Of a DNA stretch of 64,000 nt, positions 53,346-64,000 are shown piece after piece. This stretch comes from Salvator merianae. Its lineage: Eukaryota; Chordata; Lepidosauria; Squamata; Teiidae. The notes beneath the pieces were generated by a model, which had not been told where the DNA came from, made no database searches, and saw only the letters and a program-made list of their open reading frames with translations. Position numbers and translations under genes: made by a program. Location: assembly GCA_003586115.2 (NCBI GenBank), contig QVOM02000034.1, positions 143,726,693 through 143,790,692 of the forward strand. The letters run 5' to 3'. How positions within the stretch are numbered: position 1 is the first letter of the stretch; the number at the start of each line of letters is the position of its first letter.

Positions 53346-53639
53346 ACACATACAATACTAGACATATTCATAGTTGCACAAACTGTGAATTTCAAATTAA
53401 TAGGTGCAAACCTGTTTACTATGTACATTAACATGCTAAAGAAGGGGGGGAAAGGAGATATTGGAAAACAAATCAAGCACAGAAATTGGAAATAAACAGC
53501 TGCTTACAAGGCCTCTGCATAAAATAACTGCCTTGGACCTGGGCCTGGACCTGGGCCTGAAACTGCCACAGTCTTTGCGAGGGAGAAAAGCTGTGCTTGC
53601 CATGCAAGTGTTTGAATAATTCTTCTTGTTCCTTTTGTT

Positions 53640-53790
53640 TGGATTTTATATTTAAATGTATTTTTTATCGCATTATTTATTGATATCTAATTACTGTGTC
53701 TTGCTTTGTATTCTGTTCAATATTTTCTTCTGGATTTTGTTAATTGTCTTGCGTATATCATGAAAAAGCAGTATAGAAATAAACTAACGA
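53640..53790 (+). mobile_element. L2-like 3' untranslated region and tail
   Basis: A T-rich region is followed by TTGTCTTGCGTATATC and GCAGTATAGAAATAAAC, matching the general form of L2 3' ends. It is degraded. Confidence 0.4.
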
Positions 53791-53929
53791 TGCTGATCAT
53801 GAAACTTGTGAAAGCCTGACTTAAGATGACAATACAGGCTTTCCATTCTACAGGGCAACACATGTATCTTTGCACCATATAAAAGCAAAACCCAAGCATT
53901 TGGCATAATCAATATAAATGTGGTTTATT

Positions 53930-54366
53930 CTATGACAGCTTCTGCACAGTCTTGTAGGACTATACTAGCTGCCTATAGGAGACTCTCTTGGGTCCACTTT
54001 GTCTGAACATGACCAAGTGTTGGAGTGGCTACCAGTGTGAAAATTACACTCAAGACTGCTCCAAGGGGACACCACTTTAAGGAGGTCTCCCCAGCATTCT
54101 CAGTGGTGGATAGGGCCAGCCGGTACACGGAGCCCAGTGGAAATGGTTCCAGAAGTGGGCCATTTCTGCACCTGGTGAAAATACCCCAAACTGAAAACTT
54201 TGGAAGCAGGGAACTTTTGTTCCTAGCCTCCAAAATTGGGTTGGCCTGGGTCGTGGCAGTGCAGATGGTCCTGGTGCATGCCACTGGATGCCAGTCCTGT
54301 TGTAGCCTCAATTGAGTGGCCGAATCAAGTGTGTAGATTGTGCCAATCTGCACATGTGAAAGTTGC
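53930..54366 (+). mobile_element. Foldback subfamily C copy
   Basis: It has ends of the form CTTCTGCACAG and CACATGTGAAAGTTGCC, with interior GGGACACCACTTTAAGGAGG, CACGGAGCCCAGTGGAAATG and CTTTGGAAGCAGGGAAC. A related copy lies at 16.25-16.70 kb. Confidence 0.5.
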
Positions 54367-55242
54367 CAAGGAGGCAGCATAGCTGGTAATTTTGGAAAAG
54401 CAAATTCAGTAACAGTATCTATAATGACTCTAGTGTCTTATTGTTCCTCTGATGCTATAGGATTCCCATAAACCTATGCCTTTGCAAGTCATCCATCTTC
54501 ATTTTTATCCCCTTTCAGTTATAAAAGAGGTTGTATCTCCAGGCAATAGAAAGAGCTACTGTACATTTTTAAAAATCTGTCTCATCATCTGCTGTTAACC
54601 TTTTATAAATCATGGAAGCTTAGTTTTTTTTTAGACTATTCTTAGGGTTATTTAAAATGTTCATTTTCTTTTATCGATTTATCTACTTCTACATACCTAA
54701 AGAGTCTCCCATGCATATGAAAACCTCTACTGGGCGGACTCAGTTTGCTCTGTCTCCAAACAGTGTTTTCTGAGGAAGTTCATTTTCAGACATCATGATA
54801 TAGGTAGTCTTTTTCCCCTATGAGATAAACTACTAAAATGATGAACTTCAGGGCTTAAAATATCAAAAACAATTGACTCAATGCAGTTCCTCACCCTCTC
54901 ACCCTCCACTGTTCCATCTTCATAGCATATTTGCATGCTTATCAATTACAATATCAGGACAGTCACAGAAATCATTGGTATGTGCTTTCATAGGAAATCC
55001 ATGAGCTACATGGGTGTTCCCATGGCAGCCTCCTGAACCTTCACATCTGGAAGGTGCATACTTTCAGGAGCCAACCAAGAGTGTAAAAAACAACATAAGA
55101 AAAGGACAGGCTCTTGGCTAGCTCCTGAAAGTTCCCACCAGGGAAATTCATATGTAGCTCACCAGATGTCAAGATAAGCAAATCTGTGCCTGGGTTTGAT
55201 GCCCAGGTCTTGAGGGCCATAGCAAGAGGCAATTGTGGAATT

Positions 55243-55274
<32 letters not shown>

Positions 55275-56639
55275 CAGATTATACATATACATATACATAT
55301 ATCCCATGCTGCCTCATGCTGTCTGGAGACAATCTAAATACTGTTTAAATATTGAGTTATTACTGAAACTCTGATTAACTGAAATGAAGCAGCATCTGCA
55401 AAATTCATTTTGTTATTCTGGATGCTTTCTGATGATAGTGAAGCTTTATTATTATTATTATTCTTTTACTTCACCTAATTAAACAATTAAGTGAGATGCA
55501 ACCTGTTCAAAGCAGACCTCATTAGTGAGTTTCATGCAATTACTGATCGCCATCCCATCAAAGGCTGTTGCCATGCAATTACTATTTCAAATGGATGTAC
55601 ATTGTACAGGAGTGGTACTTAGTGTATAATAGCCATAGTAAATTATTTATCAAGATCTAGAATGATTGCGTGATAAAATAAAGCCTCCCGTTTCAAGTGC
55701 ATGAACAAGCCTAGTGCATATGAGTAGATTTTTACTGTATGAAATGATTCAAGGAGGTACTCTAGCTTATGTGGTTTATGGACTGCAGTCTTCAATAATA
55801 GCTAATACAGCTTTAGCAAAGGGAGGCAGCTTTCATCCAATTGAGGCTGATGCTTTTAATAAGCTTGAGCTCTGTTAAGTGTGATATGTGTCCTGTCACA
55901 GTATTATAAGAGTCATATTAGGTATTGTCGACTTGGAAAGCATGGCAGCACAAAGCTGTCATGAATATAGATGACAAGTACAAAGTCCCTTTGATTAAGA
56001 CCTTTGAATTTATTACTGAAATTTAGACCAGCATGTTCTAGGGGACCACTTAGAGGCATGAAAAGTTATCTGTTTTTAGTTCTCCTTGCATAGTACAGCT
56101 TCAGTCTACAGTTGCTAGGTGTCTTTATAGGGCACAGTCCTCTGTTTTTGAAACAGGTCTCAGAAGTCAGCTATCTACAGGGAAAAACATACTCTGTTTC
56201 ATCATTTCCAGACTTCAGTCATTAATATACCACTGACACAATATCTCTCATATTTGTATGCTGCCTGAACTATTTTCTACTACTGCATACTTAACTCTTT
56301 TTTAAAAATGTAAATAAATGAATTTAAAATAAAGTGTTCTTCCATTCAGCACCCCTTGAAGAGTTGTCCGGTTTAAACGTAAAGAACAATAAGAAGGAAG
56401 AGCTAAGAGATTGTTAAATTGCCCATCAACAGTTAAGTACCAGAAGAGGAGGGACATGGTGCATCTGTCTTTTTTAAAAAAAAAAATCTTATGGTCAAAT
56501 AGTACAGATTTTGAGCACCAGCAGATGTTGGTGTTTTTAGGTGTTGGTGTTAGAAAGCAGCTAGCTGAGAAAAGAAACAAGCATGTTTCAATTCATGGTG
56601 CATATGGTAGGCTGGTTTACTGGGAGCCATTTCCCCAGT
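54367..56639. other. Noncoding, no recognised element
   Basis: AT-rich sequence with the ATAG microsatellite and (ATT)n at about 55449-55461. No exon found. Confidence 0.45.
55243..55274 (+). repeat. (ATAG)n microsatellite
   Basis: About eight TAGA units, followed by CATATACATATACATATA. Confidence 0.97.
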
Positions 56640-57060
56640 GAAACTGGTATGTCCACACTGAACCAGGCCATGTAATGAGATACAGTACCAAAATGGTGCT
56701 GTAGCCTACTTCACCAGTAGTTCACAAGAATGCTACAGGTATGTGCTGGACCACAGAAAGCTTGTGGACAGTGCTCATTCATGGGTCAGTATGCCCTGTT
56801 GACTTTTGAATCAGGCACCCAAAAGCAGCGGCAATAGGATGTTGCTTTTGAGTGTCTGGCTGAAAAGCCCCAACTGGCGACTTTGAAGGCTGGAATGGAC
56901 TGTTCACATTGCACAGGCCAGCATGGTGTGGGACAAGCCATGCTGTGCAGGAACCCATGATGCCACATGGTCTTGCTCTGGAAGAGCAAGTGCAGGAGAT
57001 CTGGCAGAGGGCAAAGGAGTGACATGTGCCCACGCAAGGGCTTCTCTCCTTCTTCAAGAG
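56640..57060. mobile_element. Probable decayed foldback-like repeat
   Basis: GACTTTGAAGGCTGGAATGG, GACTGTTCACATTGCACAGG and CTCTGGAAGAGCAAGTGCAG resemble parts of the subfamily C and A elements. Boundaries and class are uncertain, and the 92- and 83-codon minus frames here are incidental. Confidence 0.3.
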
Positions 57061-57399
57061 CTCCAGTAAATGTGCATTGGCATGTACAAATAAGAGAAGG
57101 CTAAAGCAGAAGAGAAGGGGGAAAAGAAACTATGTTCGTGTAATAAAGATAAGCTGTAACTTAAGATCTCTTTTTCCAACAATCGACCTTTTGAGGTGAA
57201 ATACAAAAGTATGGTGGTGCATTACAAAAACTGGGCAACATTATCTGCTTTCTAGCATAAAAGTCAACATAAATAATTTGTGCATTCTTGGAGCCTTATA
57301 ATATCATCCATTATACAACATTATAATTTGGTTTCCACAAATCACCCTGTAGTCCAAAACAGGTATGCAAGTCATTGCCATTAATGGAAAAGTGGACAC

Positions 57400-57414
57400 G
57401 GGGGGGGGGGGGGG
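57400..57414 (+). repeat. Poly(G) run of 15
   Basis: The longest of five G or C runs of at least 12 in this window. The others are at 36132, 42180, 48484 and 61873 (the last is C). Confidence 0.95.
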
Positions 57415-57439
57415 CACACTCAGGCTTAATTTACCAAAG

Positions 57440-57795
57440 TAAGTTAGTGATACTGCTGAGGCGAGACCACCTGAACTATCCATCCATTAAGATCTGCTGC
57501 AGAGGTCCTCTTGGTGGTGCCACATCCCTGCTCAGGGATGGGAACCCCTATGAGAACTTTTCTGTGATAGCCTCCAGACTGTGGAATGGTCTCCATTCTG
57601 AGATGCCTCAATCACCACCCCTTTATACCTCTTTACTGGTGCTTTTAGGTGAAGAGGTAGTACTCTTTCTTCTCTGGGTACTGTATTGCTGTAAACTGCT
57701 TATAATTTTTCCTTTTAGGTATTTTAATTGTTATAACCTTCCCTGAGACCTCAAGGTAAAGCGCAGGATATAAATGCAATAAATAAATAAATGCA
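57440..57795 (+). mobile_element. L2-type LINE 3' end
   Basis: The segment encodes GGATSLLRDGNPYENFS and ASRLWNGLHSEM, matching the end of the L2 ORF2 protein where a family W-N-x-L-P motif lies. It then continues through TGAGACCTCAAGGTAAAGCGC and GGATATAAATGCAATAAATA, the typical tail of reptile L2. Only the last few hundred bases are present. A 15-G run lies just upstream at 57400. Confidence 0.8.
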
Positions 57796-58129
57796 CTGCA
57801 CAGGAAATGTGCAGTCTATTTCCCTTTGGGTATAGGGTGGGATTAGATGCAAATAAATAAATACTTTAGTACACTGTTGCAAATTTATTGTATAGGTTGC
57901 ATTTGGAGATGAAATGAGCATTCAGAGAGTCTTTTAATATCTCTCTCAAAAGGGTGGGGATCTGAGGCAAGAGGCCTGGTCCTGCCACCAGCCCAGAGGC
58001 ACAGCTTTGGGACTTCCCTCCAGTCTCTGATGCACTGACTTCTACTTGACTGATGTGGTATGGTGTGAAGGGAAGAATTTGCCAAGAAGAGGAGGTTACC
58101 ATAGGCTTTAAAAAACAAAACAAAACAAC

Positions 58130-58545
58130 AAAACACAAATCTCCTTTTCTTTTCTGATGAAGGAAGGGAAATCCCAAAGCCAAGAATATGCAGGGATGCA
58201 AACATGCAGAGATGCATGTGAACAAATATATATAAATACACACACTTTATATCTATATAAAGTTGAAATACACACACTTTATATCTATATAAAGTTGAAA
58301 GGGGGGCTAGCAACTGCAGAGAGAGTTTCTTATAAGAAAAGGAAAAAAACACCTTAATCTCCTATTTTGGGTTCATTTGTCCTCCTGTCGAGGAAGCCCT
58401 GCCCCTCTGCTGAAGGAAAGTCAAGGAGGATGCAGCCCATAGTAGGGGAATTCCAAAGCTGAGAACATGCAGAGATGTGGATATGTGGAGATATATATGA
58501 ACAAGAAAAAAAAAAATGTATTCACATTATATATCTATAAATGTG
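58130..58545 (+). repeat. Diverged tandem duplication with a 32-bp exact repeat
   Basis: The blocks AAAGCCAAGAATATGCAGGG near 58180 and AAAGCTGAGAACATGCAGAG near 58456 mark two diverged copies of about 280 bp. Inside the first, a 32-bp unit is exactly doubled at 58234-58265 and 58266-58297. Three overlapping frames of 125, 155 and 66 codons here are incidental. Confidence 0.65.
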
Positions 58546-58771
58546 TCTGGGTTGCTTCTGCCACTGCCATGTGTATGCACAGTGGTAGCAAGAGAGACGG
58601 AGGGCAGAGGGCAGAGTTAAATCTGCAGAAGGCAATTCAAGGCCCTCTAGTGTCCTTCTCAGTGTTCTGTACAGCAGCAAGTGGCATTGGTGTTTGACCA
58701 CTGCGCCTCTGGGGCTTCACCATATTGCCTGCTACCATAGGTGTGGATGCAGCCTAGTGTAAGGTGCTTTG

Positions 58772-59150
58772 GCTGTTCACACTTTCAAGTTTAGAATGGT
58801 AGACTTCTACCATTCTAAGCTGGAACAGACTGCATGACATGGCGACCATCTGCACTGTGAGTGCTAGAACAGCCCAGAACTGGGCTTCCAGCACTCACAG
58901 TGCGAATGCTGGTCTGCCCACTATGACAGCAGCCACAGAAATGTCTGGCTGCTGCCATGGTGACTGGGAACGTAGCACACAACTGCACAGCTGCATCCTT
59001 CAAGGTTTGCACCCAGAAGTAGGTGTGAATGCTATGAACCAGGAGCAGTCCAGCTGCTCCCAGTCCAGCTGTGGACAGTGATTTAGTTGTCCACAGCTAG
59101 TAACATTCGGAAACATCTGCAAAGATGTTTCATTCAATGATGGGTTCTGC
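58772..59150 (-). mobile_element. Foldback family copy, minus orientation
   Basis: The plus-strand left end is GCTGTTCACACTTTCAAG, followed by the hairpin TTAGAATGGTAGACTTCTA with its complement, then CATGGCGACCATCTGCACTG, GCTGCCATGGTGACTGGG and GTCCACAGCTAGTAAC. It matches the 51.5-kb copy. The right boundary is approximate. Confidence 0.65.
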
Positions 59151-59589
59151 CAGCACGAAACAAAAGTTTATTAATTATATATTAAGCTACTTCTATTGGA
59201 TTCTGTTAATCGTGACTTAGCATTAGTTGCCAATACAATTCTTTTTTATTTATTTTTTTTGTTTTCAGGTTAGTTTTCTTGTCCTACAAAGATTAAACAG
59301 TGGAGGAATAGGAATCAAATATCAAATAATGGGGATCCTAGGAGATAGTACTAATTCATTCCCAGCTAGGATCACTAGTTTTATTGTTTTAAATTTATTT
59401 TATAGATAGTTTTATAGTTTTATATGTCTACAAAACATTTGGGAATCAAAACACTAATAATGTCAACCAAATAAATGGTCCTAGATGCACATTACAGATT
59501 CAGGAAGACCAAATTTAACATGTCAAATATGCTTTGGTCTATTACTTTCAGGAACTTCAATAAAGTAAAGGAAGTAGAAGTATACCCTC

Positions 59590-59830
59590 TTCTTGATGGG
59601 GTTGCACTCCACTGGAAAGAGATTAGGTGTGCTCCTGGACCCTATGCTGTCACTTGTGACTCTGGTTGCAATAGTAACTAGGAGTTCCTTTCCCCCAGCT
59701 CAGATTAATTAGACAATTTAATCCCTTCCTGGAAAGAGATCACCTGGCGCCAGCGATGTATGTAACTTCCAGGTTGGATTATTGCAATGCACTCTGTGTT
59801 GCCTTTTGCAATTGGCCAATTCAAGCCCTG
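59590..59830 (+). mobile_element. Internal L2-type LINE fragment
   Basis: Short blocks in changing frames match the thumb region of L2 reverse transcriptase: DGVALHWKE, a block for LLDPMLSLVTLV spread over frames, and SRLDYCNALCVAF at about 59770-59805. Both ends are missing, so this is a fragment. Confidence 0.7.
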
Positions 59831-60013
59831 GATTTAAATATCTTCCTTGCTGCCAAAGCTCCTTGCTGCCAAATAGAAAGGGAAATGTTGGAAGTTCCAA
59901 GGTAGATATTTTCCAATTGTCTAATGCAGAGATAAAGGAGGAAAAACAGAGACTCTAATACAATAATAAAAGCAACCAAACCTCTTCACCACAACAAAGA
60001 TGAAAAGAAAGCA

Positions 60014-60465
60014 TGGGGCATTTCTGACCTTACCTGCCTTTGGTCAAAATCAGTGGGTCTGGATCAACCAGACCCACTGATTCTGAACACAGGAAGGTCT
60101 GGTCTGGAATAGCACCATCTGCATGATGGCACTGTTGCAGCCCAGCCCAGCTACATGCTCAAATCTCTAAAGTTCCTAGCCTAGGAGCCTCTGGGGGATG
60201 CATTTCAGCAGCACACTGTGGTGCACCACTGAAGAATATACCCGATAGACCCAAACATGGGAGACGTGTCTTCTGCACATCTCTCATGTTTGAGATCAGG
60301 ATCATCTGACACTCCTGTAGACCCAATTAGGCCTTCATAATCTGGATCACACTCTGCCTAAAGCAGACGGAGCGTACCAGCAGGAGTTGTGGCCACCTAG
60401 ATCCATGCGTGAATCTCTTAGGCCCAGATGCTTACTATATGGGCCTTTATTCTGGATTAAGGGAC
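60014..60465 (-). mobile_element. Foldback subfamily B copy, minus orientation
   Basis: The plus strand reads as the reverse complement of the 49.1-kb copy: CAGTGGGTCTGGATCAACC, AAAGTTCCTAGCCTAGGAG, CATTTCAGCAGCACACTG and the hairpin near 60447 GGATTAAGGGACC. Confidence 0.6.
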
Positions 60466-60477
60466 CATGCTGTAGCG

Positions 60478-61015
60478 ATATTACCCATAATTCTAAATCC
60501 TAGAGTGTTGTCCCAGAAAATGCAGGGCTCTGTCAAGGTAGAGATGCTTCTGGACCACAGAACTGGGCACTGGCATTATAAACTAAATTGGTAAATAGGT
60601 TGCAAGCTCAGGAACTTGACCAGAGAGCCTGGGTCTCTGTACTAGACCAGGATCCAGCTTCATTCATTATAATCCATATTGGAAACACAGGCCTGATTTT
60701 TAAAAGGCAACAGGAAAGGATTGCAAAATCTGCATAAGCAAGGCTGAATCAGAGGAAGCCCAACCTTAGGAGGTAATCCACTCAGATGATTTGATAGTAG
60801 CTGATATGTTCTTGGACAGAATTTGAAAGGATAACTTCAAGAGGTATTTGGCATTCCAGACCAACCTATTTTTAATAACAGACTTGAATATACATCTGGA
60901 AAACTCTCATTAAGAATGCAAAGCAACAGTATTGAAATATAACTGAAAACTGGTTCTAACCAGAGATTGGCTTTTCTCTACGATAAATGCCATTTTTTAA
61001 ACCCATTAATATTGT
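60478..61015 (-). mobile_element. Unclassified family F copy, minus orientation
   Basis: ACCCATAATTCTAAATCC, CAGAGAGCCTGGGTCTCTG, AATCCATATTGGAAACACAG and GAGGTATTTGGCATTCCAG match the 28.7-kb copy. Confidence 0.55.
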
Positions 61016-61689
61016 CCAGAAGTGTTGCAGGCAGCCTGTAGAGTGTAGTTTGTTTTATTCCTTCATCTGCATTTACTTGTCAACAAAGTGGACATGACTT
61101 TTCCCATACCAACTTTTTCTCACCACACCTCTTTCCTAAAAGGACCATTGATTTTAAACTTTTGTTTCAAATGGACCTATCAAAAAGTCAGGATTTCAAT
61201 CCACCTCTCACCCAGTGAGCTAGCTTGCCCCTTTTTCACTTGGAAAAAGAGTATAAAAAGTCCAAAGTTTTTTTCCATTATGTATGAAGGTGTCCTCTCA
61301 CCAAAACCCAAGAGCTGAAATCACTGTAAGATCACTGAAGACACAAAGCACCTTAAGTTCATCTTTCCCACCTCGTTTTCCTTGGCTGTTAGCTGCTTCC
61401 TAGCCTCCTGCTGTTTTGTTTTGTTTTTCCCCAAGCACTGTTTCTATGCTGCTTTGCAGCTTCCTTTTGAGCTGATTTCACTTGGGAATAGGGATCCTTA
61501 TCTCTCTTTTTCCTGCCATCTGGCAAAAGTGTTGTTTTCACTAAGGGCGTGAGGACTGTGGAGCATTCCACTTTTCCATGACACCTGGCTTCTGAGTCTG
61601 TGCCTTTGGTCTCTGTGAATGCAGACACCCACACATCTTTCCCCCCACATTTCCCTTTTTAACCTGGTGAAGATACATTTGGAAAGTCC

Positions 61690-61870
61690 TTTCTAAAGGG
61701 CAAGATGTGGTTGAAATCAAACAGTTCAGATTGAACCATACTGTTTGACCAAGCAACCCTGGTTTGATTTGAATCAAACTGGTTTGAACTAAATGGTTTC
61801 GTTTGAACTATTTGAATTAAAACCAAATTAACACAACTGTACTCTGTTCCTTTAAAGGGAACACTGATCT
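61690..61870. repeat. Partial AAACCAGTTTGAA-type repeat
   Basis: GGTTTGATTTGAATCAAACT with further GAACC and GGTTC blocks and TTCCTTTAAAGGGAAC match the 16.8-kb family. A 13-C run follows at 61873. Confidence 0.5.
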
Positions 61871-61959
61871 CTCCCCCCCCCCCCCAATTTTGTGATAATC
61901 TGGAGAGGGCTGTCTTGTATTACCATCCTCTTTCAGCAGTTTTGTATGCGGGGTTCATG

Positions 61960-62063
61960 AAAAAAAATATTCTCTGTGATTGTCCCTGGCTTGTGGAATG
62001 ACTTCCCCTGTATAGTACTTCAAGTGGTTGGTGAAGATGCACTTCTTTACCCTAGTCAATTTT
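61960..62063 (+). mobile_element. L2 C-terminal fragment, left part of an interrupted copy
   Basis: The frame reads VPGLWNDFP, then a block ending VVGEDALL, resembling the LWNSLP...WLKTHLF end of L2 ORF2. It stops at the left end of the 62064-62623 foldback. Possible tail sequence resumes after that element. Confidence 0.5.
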
Positions 62064-62623
62064 GGGCCTGTTCTCACTTAGTGAGTAGTACATTTCAGAA
62101 CGCACGCTAGAACGCAGGATCCGCACTTGCGAACAGTCCCAGCTGACCCGAAATCTATCAAAGCCCACCTGATGCTTACTTGAATCCAACCAGCTGTGGT
62201 CAACTAATTTGTAGTCTCCAACCTGACCTGCACGATCAGATGAGGATCACGGAAGGTGCGTTCGCACCATTTCTGGGTTCAAAATGGTGACGGGGTGTGG
62301 CCGGTGTGGCCGCACAGGTGCAGTATGCTGGTTCGCACCCTGGTTCGGACCTTGGAGTCTGGACCCTGGTGACCTTTTCAGACACAGGTTCGAACACAGA
62401 CCCTCTGCGTTCAAACACAGACCCTCTGGATTCAAATACAGACCCTCTGGGTTCAAACACAGCTACTGAACTAGTACGCTCCCATTCGCACTGTGTCCAG
62501 CACTAGTTGGCTTGCGGAGTGTTCCAGCACTGACAGGTGAGAAGACCTCTCTCCATACCTGAACCCTACCGGCCCGAACCATGCTAGTTATACTGTTATA
62601 CCATTGTAAGTGCGAACAGGCCC
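62064..62623. mobile_element. CpG-rich 560-bp foldback in L2-like sequence
   Basis: The left end is GGGCCTGTTCTCACTTAG and the right end TAAGTGCGAACAGGCCC. CpG-containing GTTCGCAC-type motifs are still intact inside, which points to youth. It contains a short tandem array at about 62388-62462 and appears to split L2-like flanking sequence. Confidence 0.8.
62388..62462 (+). repeat. 21-bp tandem repeat inside foldback
   Basis: The unit TTCAAACACAGACCCTCTGG occurs about three and a half times with small changes. Being a multiple of three, it gives a chance GSVFE-type peptide repeat on the minus strand that should not be taken as a protein. Confidence 0.85.
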
Positions 62624-62910
62624 ATAATCTTCTTTGCTGGATCTGAAGCTTACAGATAGTGATGCCCATCCAGGTGAGATAAGAGTGGAACAACTCTTCT
62701 AGTGTTTTCTCTTCATAGAAATCCTGTGATCTAGCAAAGAGTGTTTGTTAGTTGCCTTGAGATATTTGCCGAAGTTCTTGAGCTAGACACTGCCTCCTAA
62801 CTCATGTCATAGGGTTGTTGTGAAACACTGTGAACTACCATGCACTGCCTTAGGGTTTTGAAAGGAAAGAAAGGATATAAATGCCATAAATAAATAAGGA
62901 GTTGATAATA
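62624..62910 (+). mobile_element. L2 or SINE tail fragment after nested foldback
   Basis: The stretch contains CATAGGGTTGTTGTGAAAC, a block shared by reptile tRNA SINE bodies, and ends in GGATATAAATGCCATAAATA, the shared L2 tail. It may continue the L2 fragment left of the foldback or be a separate SINE piece using an L2 tail. Confidence 0.5.
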
Positions 62911-63325
62911 ATACACATAACTGGCATGTGAATGAAGTTTAGAGCATCTCCTTGTTTCCTGAAATTTTCTCATTCATGAGGACTTGCATTCATACCGTGA
63001 ATGATCACTGGGTAAGATGGAATTGTAGAAGTCCTTGCAGCTTCCAAAATCTGCTCAAAATTATGTTAAAAGGCAGTTTAGTTCGTATCAGTGAGCATTT
63101 TGCTGTCGCTCCACTTCAGGTTTGTCCCTTGACAAAGGTTTCTATAAGATTTACCCATTTGTTGAATTTATTTCCCCCTCTATACTAAATAATCTAAGGT
63201 CAAGTTACATAATTGTGAAACAATTAAGAAAAACAACAAAAATAATAAAAATAAAATTCCTACAGAATAAAGCTGAAAATTAATGAACGAGAGGGCAGGA
63301 GAGCCTTTTCTTAAAAGAAAAGAAA

Positions 63326-63923
63326 GGGCCTGTTTGCACTACAGTGGTGGAACGTTCTTGTCCGCTCGCTAGAACGGACAGTTCGCACTGCCGCAGGCAC
63401 GAGCCTCACCCGATCCAAACCACTTCGTACCCGATTCGTACCTGATCCTGGGTAAGGCAAGACAAGTAAAAGCTTGTCTTCATCCCGACCTGCACGATGG
63501 AGTGAAGATCGGGCATGGTGCTGTCACACTCCTGGCCGCGTGTGAAATGGTGGCCAGGCGTGGCTGGCGTGGGTATGCATGCATGGTCTGAAGTTTTTGC
63601 ACCCCGGTACGATGCTGCATACCCCCGGTACGGAGCTTTGTGCCCGGGATAGCCCTTTGTGCATGACAGCCTAGCTGCCGTTACGAAGCCGGCTCTGTAA
63701 CGAGCCCCTGGTTACGAAGAGGAGCGCGATGGTACAAAGCAGAGCACGATGTTATGGAGTGTGGTAGCGAACTAGCGGCTGCCATCCGCACTGTTCCCTC
63801 TGCTGGTCGGCTTCGGGTCCGTTCCTCTGGCCGGGAGTGCGAATGGCAGCAAGCGTTCTCCAACCCCTCCGGTCCGAAGCCAACTACTGGGAATGGTCTA
63901 CCGAGCTCAGTGCGAAAAGGCCC
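63326..63923. mobile_element. CpG-rich 598-bp foldback element
   Basis: The left end is GGGCCTGTTTGCACTACAG and the right end CTCAGTGCGAAAAGGCCC. CpG density is high, as in the 10.0-kb and 62.1-kb copies, and it holds CTCGCTAGAACGGACAGTTC. It lies 702 bp downstream of the 62.1-kb element. Confidence 0.75.
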
Positions 63924-64000
63924 AAGGTAAGCTTGTTCATACTAGCCTCAAATATCCCAGACTACCCATGCTTTATTCTAGAGTATCCAAATATAGCAGA

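Noticed and set aside
62236..62460. Peptide repeat with GSVFE units on the minus strand
   Set aside because: It comes from a 21-bp DNA tandem repeat inside a transposon, with no supporting gene structure.

Overview
This window is vertebrate nuclear DNA from a sauropsid, most likely a squamate reptile. The evidence is a young CR1 retrotransposon ending in the ATTCTATG tail, several L2-type LINE fragments, tRNA-derived SINEs with readable A and B boxes, and AT-rich sequence with microsatellites. There are no bacterial-style genes, rRNA, tRNA or CRISPR arrays. Almost all open reading frames longer than 60 codons look like chance frames or lie inside repeats.

The only host coding signal is on the minus strand: three separate 96-bp pieces, each encoding one EGF-like domain in the phase 1-1 exon format. 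In transcription order they lie at 49825-49920, 46558-46653 and 24384-24479. Their order and motifs (for example MRNNVCSC and the CxPxCM start) resemble my recollection of the C-terminal EGF repeats of VWDE (von Willebrand factor D and EGF domain protein). That name rests on memory and is not certain. The last exon is canonical. The middle exon keeps frame and splice sites but lacks cysteines 1 and 3. The first has lost both splice dinucleotides and cysteines 5 and 6. In each case the missing pair is one known to form an EGF disulfide. I found no further EGF exon in the 24 kb downstream.

The rest is intron or flanking sequence filled by mobile DNA. The dominant signal is a set of about 20 foldback or MITE-like elements sharing ends close to GGGCCTTTTCGCACTT. 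They range from 116 bp to 1.17 kb and are built from exchangeable internal hairpins. The GC-rich, CpG-rich copies (10022-11192, 62064-62623, 63326-63923) look young; the others look like CpG-decayed relatives. Other families are a GAGATGTGC...GCACATCTC palindromic family, an unclassified 0.5-0.9 kb family with five copies, and L2, CR1 and SINE copies. Nesting is visible twice: a 180-bp element inside a larger foldback near 51.9 kb, and a 560-bp foldback apparently inside L2 sequence near 62 kb.

One N at 36473 is flanked by an exact 64-bp duplication around a CpG-rich block containing three hairpins. This is either an assembly overlap error or an unresolved recent insertion.

Layout: 1-24 kb, mixed repeats, CR1 at 8.7 kb and the GC-rich foldback at 10-11 kb; 24.4 kb, intact EGF exon; 24.5-46.5 kb, a 22-kb repeat-filled intron with a minus-strand L2 at 43.7-45.0 kb; 46.6-49.9 kb, two degraded EGF exons; 50-64 kb, repeat-dense sequence with nested foldbacks.
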